In this document: positions 57,001-64,000 of the stretch, in pieces
Position numbering within the stretch: the first letter of the stretch is position 1
Layout of the letters: each line of letters begins with the position of its first letter
Origin: Plazaster borealis
Lineage: Eukaryota; Echinodermata; Asteroidea; Forcipulatida; Labidiasteridae
Assembly (NCBI GenBank): GCA_021014325.1
Contig: CM037462.1
Location: forward strand, 10,894,501 to 10,958,500
DNA length: 64,000 nucleotides
Direction: 5' to 3'
Program-made: the position numbers and the translations under genes
The notes under the pieces: model-generated
The model's input: only the letters and a program-made list of their open reading frames with translations
Databases searched by the model: none
Told to the model about the DNA's origin: nothing

Positions 57001-57428
57001 AATCTATTAGTGTGCGTCCGCACAACCGTTGAGCGTCACATTCAATTTGCGAAACGGAGCATGAGGACGTGACAGGAATCATAAATTTACAAAAAAAAGT
57101 TTTACAGATTTTCAACATTTACGCTCATTATTATGAAAGGGGCATTTATGAATGGGAATATAATCGTGAACGTTCATTTAAAACCTTGCAGGGTTGTGGC
57201 CGTGCGATAATGGACTGTGCCAAAGGCGCGACCCTGGCGGTTTTAAACGATCGTTCAAGACCTCTCTTTTATTCACTTATTCAAGAATCACATTAGATAG
57301 AAAGATGTACTTACTTTTGATGTAGATTGCTAAGGGCGCCGTGGTCAGCATAACGATGAGAGGTTGACCGCCAAACACAGCAAAGAATAACCCTCCTAGA
57401 GTCTGAGAAACAATCACCTTTCTCACAT
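39774..57428 (-). CDS. SLC4A11: SLC4A11-type transporter, 3' part (10 coding exons; 5' end not in window)
   Basis: Coding exons are 57315-57428, 52844-52976, 51990-52063, 49015-49210, 48450-48556, 47053-47218, 44996-45169, 44105-44300, 41697-41866 and 39774-39837. They join in frame to 463 residues and a TAG stop. The sequence follows the SLC4A11 membrane domain: [106 protein letters not shown] and a terminal KYLDALD. Family members are plasma-membrane transporters; vertebrate SLC4A11 conducts H+/OH- with NH3 sensitivity and was once proposed as a borate carrier. The cytoplasmic N-domain and first membrane spans are missing because their exons must lie beyond 57428; none was recognised up to 64000. 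Two N-glycosylation sequons mark an extracellular loop. Confidence 0.94.
40410..40759 (-). mobile_element. tRNA-derived SINE, variant body
   Basis: Head at the right reads on the minus strand GTGTCGTGGCTGAGCGGTCT and GGTTCAAATCCCGG. The tail at the left (AATGAGAGATCGCCTAACAT) recurs in reverse at 52140-52195. Confidence 0.7.
40899..41315 (+). mobile_element. Full-length tRNA-derived SINE
   Basis: Head GTGTCGTGGCCGAGCGGTTA with a Leu/Ser-like extra arm and GGTTCGAATCC, body with GGATGGGACATAAAGCC and GTAAAAGAACCCAGTGCAC, tail GATACGTGCGCTATATAAGA followed by ATT. Fragments: 48727-48945, 53822-54133 (minus), 57559-57733, 29696-29915. Confidence 0.85.
41697..41866 (-). CDS. SLC4A11: SLC4A11-like exon
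   Basis: This exon encodes [20 protein letters not shown], a hydrophobic span, then [17 protein letters not shown]. It is nearly identical in pattern to human AYPPTHYIRRVPQRKIHYF. The acceptor is TTCACACAG and the donor ATCAG|GTGAGA. Confidence 0.95.
42034..42617. repeat. Four-copy 147-bp tandem array
   Basis: Units start at 42034, 42181, 42327 and 42474 (ACCGAAGCAA/ACAGAAGCAA). It lies in the SLC4A11-like intron between 41866 and 44105. Confidence 0.95.
42687..43141. mobile_element. AAAGGTAGGGTCAT-type MITE with TTAA ends
   Basis: TTAAAGGTAGGGTCAT at the left, ATGATCCCACCTTTAA at the right; internal inverted GAATCTGAGAAACCATTCATG. Confidence 0.75.
43190..43342. repeat. GGCCTGGAATT-ended repeat, copy 3
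   Basis: Starts GGCCTGGAATTACACGGAGG and ends GAAATTCCAGGC; closest to the copy at 38119-38280. Confidence 0.75.
43483..43675. mobile_element. Family-A MITE, intact
   Basis: Perfect ends GGGCCCAATTTCATAGAGCT and its reverse; SLC4A11-like intron. Confidence 0.85.
44105..44300 (-). CDS. SLC4A11: SLC4A11-like exon
   Basis: This exon encodes [40 protein letters not shown] and [11 protein letters not shown]. It aligns closely with human [20 protein letters not shown]. The acceptor is GTATTGCAG; the donor GAGCAG|GTTTGT is somewhat weak. Confidence 0.94.
44340..44640 (-). mobile_element. tRNA-derived SINE split by a MITE
   Basis: Minus-strand head GATAGCTCAGTTGGTAGAGC and GGTTGAAATC; body resumes after 44603 with GATGTTGGTGGTCTCCCTAG, continuous in the copy at 33615-33725. 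Confidence 0.75.
44418..44602. mobile_element. Family-A MITE inside a SINE
   Basis: GGGCCCAATTTCATAGAGCT to CTCTATGAAATTGGGCC. It splits the SINE of the previous entry. Confidence 0.8.
44996..45169 (-). CDS. SLC4A11: SLC4A11-like exon ([16 protein letters not shown])
   Basis: This exon encodes [40 protein letters not shown] and the following [11 protein letters not shown] loop. GLPW is a family hallmark. The acceptor is CCCTCACAG and the donor ACAT|GTAAGC. Confidence 0.94.
45500..45645 (-). mobile_element. tRNA-derived SINE copy
   Basis: Minus strand has GCTAAGATAGCTCAGTCGGT and AGATGGCAGGTTCAAGTCC; the body has GTCTCCCTATTTTGTCAATA like the other copies. Confidence 0.65.
46735..47045. mobile_element. 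Foldback repeat with hammerhead-like core
   Basis: Arms around GGTGGTTCTGAGAAGAACC and GTTTGACAACTCGACG are inverted at the right. On the minus strand the left arm contains CTGACGA, a GATCA/TGATC hairpin and AAAGCGTC. Confidence 0.6.
47053..47218 (-). CDS. SLC4A11: SLC4A11-like exon
   Basis: This exon encodes [20 protein letters not shown], then [20 protein letters not shown] and [14 protein letters not shown]. It corresponds to [20 protein letters not shown] in human. The donor is AACAA|GTAGGT. A long foldback repeat (46735-47045) ends only a few bases from the donor. Confidence 0.93.
48450..48556 (-). CDS. SLC4A11: SLC4A11-like exon
   Basis: This exon encodes [20 protein letters not shown] and [15 protein letters not shown]. 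It matches [20 protein letters not shown] of human. The acceptor is TTGGATTACAG and the donor CAAC|GTAAGT. Confidence 0.93.
49015..49210 (-). CDS. SLC4A11: SLC4A11-like exon (extracellular loop and next TM)
   Basis: This exon encodes [20 protein letters not shown], then a loop with sequons NVT and NGT (131 and 134 of the partial protein), then [20 protein letters not shown]. The loop sequence is not well conserved with vertebrates, as usual for this family. The donor is AAGAG|GTGAGG. Confidence 0.93.
49547..49870. repeat. Diverged 164-bp tandem duplication
   Basis: GTAAACTTACTTGTTTGTGTG occurs at about 49598 and 49762, with flanking similarity (GGTGGACT, GGTAGGTA). Confidence 0.6.
50640..51075 (+). 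mobile_element. 3' end of a non-LTR (LINE) retrotransposon
   Basis: From about 50660, one plus-strand frame reads [40 protein letters not shown] and [10 protein letters not shown], the typical C-terminus after the reverse transcriptase domain. A short 3' UTR and an ATT microsatellite follow. The element is truncated at its 5' end and inactive; it lies in an SLC4A11-like intron. Confidence 0.85.
51990..52063 (-). CDS. SLC4A11: SLC4A11-like exon (STEEI helix)
   Basis: This short 74-base exon encodes [20 protein letters not shown] and ELVY. STEEI-ALFISI is invariant across SLC4-family transporters. The acceptor is TACTTTCAG and the donor TACA|GTAAGA. Confidence 0.93.
52241..52453. mobile_element. 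Foldback repeat with CTCCTGAAGACGAG centre
   Basis: Arms 52241-52333 and 52367-52453 are inverted (AAAACTCTTTTGGGAGAAG against CTTCTCCCAAAAGAGTTTT); three TCTCCTGAAGAC units sit in the middle. Confidence 0.75.
52451..52752. mobile_element. TA-type MITE next to the foldback
   Basis: TATAGACCCATTGCA at the left against TATAGACCCCTTGCA reversed at the right. Confidence 0.65.
52844..52976 (-). CDS. SLC4A11: SLC4A11-like exon
   Basis: This exon encodes [20 protein letters not shown] and a hydrophobic segment [12 protein letters not shown] ending KWST. It is the equivalent of [20 protein letters not shown] in human. The acceptor is TTTGTTGCAG and the donor ACAAG|GTAAAA. Confidence 0.92.
53822..54133 (-). 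mobile_element. tRNA-derived SINE, inverse copy
   Basis: Reverse complement of the 40899 element: head at the right (GTCGTGGTCGAGCGGATAAG on the minus strand), body with CGTAAAGAGAAAGGGTTCGC. Confidence 0.8.
54200..55700. other. SLC4A11-like intron, mostly unassigned
   Basis: No exon was recognised. There is a Gly/Pro-like CT-rich stretch at 54650-55190 and a short hammerhead-like repeat piece at 55315-55365. Confidence 0.35.
55706..55898. mobile_element. Family-A MITE
   Basis: CCCAACTTCATAGAGCTGCT at the left and AGCTCTCTAAAATTGGGCCC at the right, both slightly degraded. Confidence 0.7.
56510..57265. repeat. Cluster of inverted CCTTGCAGGGTTGTGG repeats
   Basis: AAACCTTGCAGGGTTGTGG occurs at 56730 and 57182, with inverse partners ACCCTGCCAGTTTTAAACG at 56801 and a relative near 57230. 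TTGGTCGAGAG-AGATCAC occurs twice (56550, 56858). A fragment related to 56630-56710 lies at 40170-40260. Confidence 0.65.
57315..57428 (-). CDS. SLC4A11: SLC4A11-like exon (first in window)
   Basis: This exon encodes [20 protein letters not shown] then [17 protein letters not shown]. It corresponds to the TM3-region motif SGQPLVILLTTAPLALYI of human SLC4A11. The acceptor TTTCATTTCAG|AT leaves a codon split 1/2 with an unseen upstream exon; the donor is AAAA|GTAAGT. Confidence 0.93.
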
Positions 57429-58177
57429 CTGAAATGAAAAACAAATAACAGTAACACATACATCGTCAATACAAAATATCAGACAGTAAAGTGTGATCGT
57501 CAGTGAAGTGTTACTCTTTAAACAAAAAAGAGCAAAGTTTACACTAAAACCAACTCAGTCCCGGTCTGACACTTGTGTTCTTAAGCAAGACACTTAACCA
57601 TTATTGCTTCGTCCTTTTGATGGGACGTAAAGCCATTGGTCCCGTGTGTTGTGCAATGCACGTAAAAGAACCCAGTTACACTTATCGTTAAGGGGAGGTG
57701 GTTTGCCTTGGTCTGGGAGTGGCTGCTGTAAACCCTTTTATTTATTTTATTTGTCTCGTCTTATTTAACCAGGGTAGCCCCATCAGTTTTTAATGAAATG
57801 TTCTCCCTGGGGGCCCTGCATACATGCATTTGGTGTATCCCAACATATACCTAACAAAACAAACCTGTAAAAGGTAGGGCTAAATTGGCCATCGAAGTTG
57901 GAATAAAACAATGAAAAGAAAAAACCTCCCTTTTTGCATAGAATTGTGTGCTTTAACACACCTGAGACTGAAGCCTTTTTCAGATTCAAATTTGTTGATG
58001 AAAAAATTCCTCTTTCTCTAAAACTACATTACTTCAAAGGGTGATATGGTTTCTAACAATGTTTTATAATATCAACAGCTCTCCAGTGCTCTTTACCAGG
58101 TAAGTTTTTACGGTTATTAATTTTTGGAGCAATTACCAAAGGTAAAGCCTCTCTTTAAACCATCATTCAAGTTCACT

Positions 58178-58571
58178 TTAAAGGCATCATACACCTTTGG
58201 TAATTGGAGCCTATTATTTGTTTCAAACCATATAGTTGTAGATATATACCATAAAACTAACCTGTGAAAATTTCATTTCAAAAGGAGGTAGCGTTTTTGA
58301 GATATTACCGAAAATTTGGAACGGTTACATATCCGCGCAGGAAGAATAATCTGCATTGCAATACACACTCTGAGAAGCGTTACGCTTCCGCTCCCTTGAA
58401 AATGTTTTTGGGGGATAAAAAGTGATATATTTTTCAAAAACTGCAGTACTTCGAAGTGAAAAGTTTCTCAAAATGCATTATACTATCCAAAGCTGCTGTA
58501 CTTCTTACCAAGTAAGTTTTTATTAACATTAATTATCAGAGTCATAACCAAACGTGTACGATGCCTTTCAG
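58178..58571. mobile_element. TTTAAAGGC MITE, inverse relative of 26597-26973
   Basis: Starts CTTTAAAGGCATCATACACC, ends GTGTACGATGCCTTTC; the interior is a reverse copy of the duplicated MITE. Confidence 0.75.
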
Positions 58572-59102
58572 GCATGCTAGCTTATACAGCATTTATATTC
58601 AATTACACTTATCAGGCGTTATTTTTAGCCATGCGAAATCGGCATTCAATTTAGCACAGTAGACTTAACTAGATATATCTCTGTGAAAAGCTGCCGCGAA
58701 TTTCAATGCTGTTCTAGTGAATTGTTAAATTGAATTAACACATGACGCAAGAGAACAATTGGTTACACATTAAGTGAAATTGATCGACTGTTTTGAGGAG
58801 CTTTCAATTTTTGCGCGAAATAGAATAATGCGACATTTAAATTGGCCACTCATTTGCCCCGAAATGACACCAAACCTAAGAAATCTGAGAAACGATTCAT
58901 GTATGAATTATTTCTTAGATCCAACTATTTTGGGGTGAACAATTAATCTTAGGCATTACTTTGAGGGGAATCCTTTCTCAAACTAGTTTAGGCTAAAACT
59001 ATGAACAGTTGCAAGTGCTTCTCACCATTTTTTTAAAATGACAAATATAGATTATTACAAGAAGGGGCCTTTATCTCAATGAATGCATTTGTTTTTCCGT
59101 TT

Positions 59103-59525
59103 TCACGAAGAGCCATCGGCCCAAAAATGCATTGTAATACATTGCAACAAATGTAGGTCAAATCGTTTTTTCCGATTTCACGAAGAGCCACTTATGTCAG
59201 CGCGCGCGTGATCACGTGTAAAAACACGTTAACCAGTTAGGTGATCACGTGTAAAAACACGTTAACCAGTTGGGTGTTTAAGTAGGTCAACTCACTTTTT
59301 CGGTTTCACGAAGAGCCACGTATCTTTGACTAATTACTATGGCAATTAGCCAATATATTTAACAAAATTAATTAGTCAATAGGGAGGTTAAACTTGCACA
59401 GAATCGCATGAGAGGTCTTTGAATGCAAACCGTGGCTTTAGTATTGCAGATTTTGCAGTTTTAAGCCAAGCACAGTGTAAAATGTAAAACTCAATCAAGC
59501 GTTTGGACAAATGTGGCTCTTCGTG
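59103..59525. mobile_element. Element with TCACGAAGAGCCA ends
   Basis: TCACGAAGAGCCA at 59103-59115 is inverted at 59513-59525. Two extra internal copies lie near 59179 and 59307, and a 36-base unit with GTGATCACGTGTAAAAACAC is tandemly doubled between them. Confidence 0.65.
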
Positions 59526-60060
59526 ATTGGTCCTTGGAAAAAAGTAGGAACATTTTGTTGAGTACAAAGGCTGGCCTGAATGTACACATGGTGTAGGCTC
59601 TAATAGACTTTTAAGGCCTTATTCATGAATTTTTGTCTGAATTTTCCAAGGGCAAAAGAAATTGGAAAACAGACTTAAATAGGAAGAATATCAAATTTAC
59701 GACCCTACCTTTAATTCTACTCCCAAGCTGGGGTAGCTGTTTCCCCCCAACATTGCTAATTCCCGGGAGTTTGCCAGGGTAGGCAATTTAAAAGTGTTAA
59801 AAGGTCAACCACATGAATTGGAAGTTCTTAGGGAAATTCCTCTAGTGTGAAAAGGGGCTTGTATATGCATAACCTCCTACGCAGAAGTTAACCCTGCAGA
59901 TATTGGCATGTGATGTGCTTTTATTGATTCAGTATACAATACCAGCTACAGTATGACGACAACGCTATGTCATCGTGGCTACAGGCCCCGCCATTATGAC
60001 ATGTACAGGAGGAGAATCACAAAAAAATGTCTGCAAATGTTATGTTTTAATAAAGTAAAA

Positions 60061-60965
60061 GTGCATCACTGTTTGCTTTTTGTTTGTTTGAAGAGAACAT
60101 TCATTCCCGCACTCTGGTTTCAATGAAAAAACGCTACTGACCGCTTGCACCAACGTCACAACGACTACTGTCACGTTCGTCATTTCGGAAATCAAATTCA
60201 AAGTGCATCACTGGTTTATTTATTTTTAAGAGAACGTTCAGTCCCGCACTTTGTTTTCAATGATGCTACTGACCGCAATGCACCAACCTCACAATGACTA
60301 CTGTCTGCTACGCTGTCATTTCAGAAATCAAATTGCAAAGTGCATCGCCGTTTTGTTGTTGTTGAAGAGAACATTCATTCCCGCACTCTGGTTTTAATGA
60401 AGAAAAAAACTGCTTTTGACCACTTGCACCAACATCACAACGGCTACTGTGAAACTTTAAAATTCACTTGGCATATTCAAGAACAGTCTAAAATCCTTCC
60501 TGCATAAAGAAGCATTTTGTTAACTTTATTTTCTCTTTTAATTAGGTTGTTTTTGCAGGGCGGCGCCATGAGCGCCGCTTGCAGCGGATAAAAAAAAAAA
60601 ATTCCATTATTGTTATTATTATTATTGTCTGCCACACTCATCATTTTGGAAAACAAATTGCAAGGTGCATCATTATTGTTGGTTTTTTTTGTTGAAGAGA
60701 ACATTCATTCCCACAATCTGGTTTCAATGAAAAAAATGCTATTGACCGCTTGCACCAACATCACAACGGCTACTGTTTTGCCATGTTCGTCGTTCCAGAA
60801 ATCAAATTGCAAAGTGCATTGTTGTGGTTGATTTTTTTTTTAAGAGTACAGTCATTCCCACAATCTGGTTTCAATAAAAAAAAAATGCTATTGATCACTT
60901 GCACCAACATGACAACGGCTATTGGCGATTGTCGTTTCGGAAACCAAATTGAACGATAGAATTAT
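60061..60965. repeat. Five ~140-150-bp tandem units, interrupted
   Basis: Units start GTGCATC(A/G) at 60061, 60203, 60340, 60665 and 60814 and share AGAGAACATTCATTCCC and TTGCACCAACATCACAACG. The third is broken by an insertion at about 60451-60627. Confidence 0.85.
60451..60627 (+). mobile_element. LINE 3' tail inserted in tandem array
   Basis: Encodes a FKNSLKSFLH-like end, then AGGGCGGCGCCATGAGCGCC, an A run and ATT repeats, in the manner of a truncated non-LTR element. Confidence 0.6.
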
Positions 60966-61170
60966 GGTAAGCATGTAAATTGCACACTGTATTGTGTAAC
61001 ACACGTGGACATAGTCTCTCAAAAAGGCTCAATGAAGATTATTGTGACGATGACGTCAGGTGAATTGGTTCCTTACAACCAGCCTGTGAACTTCATATAA
61101 ATTGGGTCATAACATTTTAGTTGAACACAACGAAAAACGGTTTACGACTTGTGTGATGGATAAGATGATT

Positions 61171-61487
61171 AAGAGTCATTCCAGTTTCTCAGTCGGGGAG
61201 AAGGAATGCAGTTATTGGTTATTGTCTTGTAATATTTAAGAGTCATTCCAGTTTCTCAGTCGGGGAGAAAGAATGCAGTTATTGGTTATTGTCTTGTAAT
61301 ATTTAAGAGTCATTCCAGTTTCTCGGTCTGGGAGAAGGAATGCAGTTATTGTCTTGTAATATTTAAGAGTCATTCCAATTTCTCGGTCTGGGAGAAGGAA
61401 TGCAGTTATTTGTAATTGTCTTGTAATAATTAGACATTCCAGTTCTCCCTATCTGGGAGAAGGAATGCAGTTAATGGTTATTGTTAA
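61171..61487. repeat. Five-copy ~67-bp tandem repeat
   Basis: Starts at 61171, 61238, 61305, 61365 and about 61430; each unit has CATTCCAGTTTCTC...GGAGAAGGAATG, able to form a hairpin. Confidence 0.9.
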
Positions 61488-62101
61488 TCTTACAGACCGC
61501 TCTAATAAAACCACTGGGCCTTAGAGCTCGGGGTGGCAGTCTTGTCCTGTGGCAGGGAGCAGGAGGTTGTGGTCGGAGGCTGGGTGTTAGTTTTTCTGTA
61601 TAAAGTTGGGTTGTTTAAGTTGTATAAGTTGCAGCCAGTCATCCGACCATTATTAAGGTAATACCATTTATTTATTTTAGTTTAGGAGTGTCCCGAAATC
61701 TTTGCTTTGCCAGACTTTGTTTAGTATTTTCCTTTGTGGCAAAAAGCCTTGTCATTTGGTATACGTTGTTTGGATGGTCCCGTTAAGGGATAAAATATAA
61801 CTATGTATCGGCATTTCGTTTCCATCTTGTTTCAATTATTCTGTTCTCGATTTCTCTTAGTGATTTTAGTTGTTCGTATTCCTAATTTCTACTGGCGGTG
61901 AATTTAATCCGCTACACTTGTCAGGGATTTGATTCACATTCATATGAGGCTTATTTCAATTGTGGCAACCACAATAAGCGGTGATTTTGAGGGTCTTCAA
62001 ATGTTATTTCTTCATCTTTCGCAGTATTTCAGACAGAATTATTTCCCCCAGAAGATTGGTATAAACTAAGTGTGAGGGTGAGAGTTCAGATTTTAACCAT
62101 A

Positions 62102-62460
62102 GGGTGTCATGGTCGAGTGGTTTAGAGCATCAAATTTCAAGTTCTGGTGATTTAGTCATCGGGGTGTGGGTTCGAATCCCTATCATGACACTTAAGTCCT
62201 TGAGAAAGATGCTTTACTATAATTGCTTCTCTTCACCCAGGGGTATAAATGGGCACCTGGGAGGGTAGTGGTTGATATTGTGTTTGAAAAGCCTTCGGAG
62301 TGCCACGGCAGGTCAGGGCTGTATACTCCCCCAGGGAGCTGAGAAAGATTAAAGGAATGTTATTGGCCCAATGACCAGGGCACTAATGTAAAGCGCATGG
62401 ATACGTTATTGTAAAATGCACTACATGTGAGAACTACATGTACTTGTTATTATTATTATG
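62102..62460 (+). mobile_element. tRNA-derived SINE, second type, complete
   Basis: Head GGTGTCATGGTCGAGTGGTT and GGTTCGAATCCC; body with CCCCCAGGGAGCTGAGAAAG; tail ATGTAAAGCGCATGGATACG and ATT repeats. Confidence 0.85.
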
Positions 62461-62699
62461 GTCAAGTGGTTAAACTGAAGGACTTGCAATCACAAGGTTG
62501 TGGATTCGATTTCACAATGATTGGAATAAGTATTGTCGTCTAGTTACTGAATCACAATTTATTGATTTGTGCAATTCATAGTCATAGGCCTGAGATTGCC
62601 TTTTGCCAACTTAGGGTTGAAATATATCCCCTTATGGGGAGCCTTGTTGAGTTCCCTTGTTGGGAAAATCATCTAAACAAACAAAACTGAAATTGTTCA

Positions 62700-64000
62700 A
62701 TACTTTCTGATCCTGTCCTTTGTCCTTAAATATAAAGAGCAACTTTTTGTTTGCGAAGAAATTCATGGAATTGTTGAGCTGTGTCGCACAAGGCAATATT
62801 TACAACCAACCTATTTTCCCAGGCAATCTCCAAGATGAAAACAAATCACATTTTAATATCTACAGACATAATTTTATTTAATAACAGACTATTATTCTGG
62901 ATTCCTACATGTTCTACTTGATTTGGAACATCATTTGCTGAATGAGTCTCAAAATGCCGACTGAGAAAAATTATTGCGGGGGTAGGGAGGGGGTGTCACA
63001 GTTCCCTACATCTCCCTGGTCACTACACCCTTGGCCAACAGAAATAAGAATATGATACGTAGAAAGAGTATGAAACGAAGACGATACACAAAATGGTTAA
63101 GTCCATTTGAAGTCTTCATCTTTAAGGATGAAAGACACCAAATGTCATATTCAAGATTTCCTGTAAACCAGCCATGGCAGATATCCCATGAGATGAGTAA
63201 ACTTAGACGGGAATGCTCCCGACTATGTCTCCAATTTTTTTCAATTAGAAAAGCTACTTGAAACAAATCACGTTCACGTCCGTTTTTCCGTCGTATCCGA
63301 TGCCATTCAGAGAAAAGTAATTCCAATGACATCATGAAAATGTGCGAACGTTTCTCAGGTGAGGGTAGAGGTTTCACACAAAAAAACGAAAACAAAACAA
63401 AATATAAACAATCAATCAAGGCCTGCGAATCCTCAGCGTGCAGAAAAAAAAATCGACAGAAGTTTCACGGGTGACGTCATTGTGCGAAAGAAAAATAAAA
63501 AGCCTCTTATTAGATTATTCTCTTACCCCTCCCGGCAAGATTCAACATGCTGATGATGCGCGAGTTGCTTGGATTGCGTCACACGGATCAATAACATTGC
63601 CACATTTTTGTTCCTCATCTGAAGATAGTTATGAAGTTGAATTTTTTGTGTGTATGTGTTTGTGATTGAGAAAGGGGATGGGGGGGGGCAATAAATCCTC
63701 CCTGAACGAGAGAGAGAGAGACTCTCGTATAACGTCAGGGAAATGATTACGTTAAACCATTGTGATGCAGCAGTCGGTAGATGCGACCAAATCGGATTTA
63801 CTCTTGGTGGAATTGCATTACAACCGCAGGAGGTGGCTTATGTTTTGGGCAATTGTTTATTTACACATTGTTCATGAGTGCATTGAATGTTTCCTGACCA
63901 ACGACACGTTAAGCTTTTTCAATTTTGCATGGCGAAATATTTAGACTGAACAAGTTTTGTGCACACTGATTGCTAATTATTGAGAGGCAAATGATGATTT
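62700..64000. other. Unassigned DNA, probable SLC4A11-like large intron
   Basis: No upstream SLC4A11-like exon was recognised here on the minus strand. Open frames near 63006-63420 on both strands show no family signature. A GA run lies at 63700-63722. Confidence 0.35.

Noticed and set aside
63006..63419. 137-codon minus-strand frame considered as an upstream SLC4A11-like exon
   Set aside because: Hydrophobic stretches exist but no SLC4 motif, and no donor compatible with the split codon at 57428 was seen.

Overview
This is a eukaryotic, animal window. The genes are split by GT-AG introns, 3' UTRs carry AATAAA-type signals, the sequence is AT-rich, and the intergenic DNA is packed with short palindromic transposons, tRNA-derived SINEs and LINE tails ending in ATT runs. 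Protein content and repeat style suggest a marine invertebrate deuterostome, most likely an echinoderm such as a sea star. That is inference; no species can be fixed by reading alone.

Three protein-coding genes can be reconstructed with every splice junction kept in frame. (1) A SERBP1/HABP4-family RNA-binding protein gene lies on the minus strand at 6894-19875: six coding exons, 503 residues, complete. (2) A ZNF367-type C2H2 zinc-finger gene lies on the plus strand at 21465-25177: four coding exons, 289 residues, complete. (3) The 3' part of an SLC4A11-type membrane transporter gene lies on the minus strand at 39774-57428: ten coding exons, 463 residues up to the stop; the upstream exons were not found before the window ends.

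Genes 1 and 2 are divergent, with start codons about 1.6 kb apart; genes 2 and 3 are convergent, separated by about 14.6 kb of repeats. From general knowledge, human HABP4 and ZNF367 are also immediate divergent neighbours at 9q22, so this pair looks like ancient conserved microsynteny. This is the most interesting gene-level observation. The first two proteins are nuclear or RNA-linked regulators and the third is a plasma-membrane transporter; nothing shows that they form one pathway.

Layout: 0-6.4 kb, repeats and unannotated DNA downstream of gene 1; 6.5-19.9 kb, gene 1 with introns holding minisatellites, MITEs and SINEs; 19.9-21.5 kb, the shared divergent promoter region; 21.5-25.2 kb, gene 2; 25.9-28.3 kb, a near-identical 1.2-kb tandem duplication; 28.3-39.7 kb, intergenic repeats; 39.8-57.4 kb, gene 3 with a 147-bp tandem array, SINEs, a LINE fragment and foldback elements in its introns; 57.4-64 kb, more repeats, probably the next large intron of gene 3. 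No bacterial, viral or CRISPR-like system is present.
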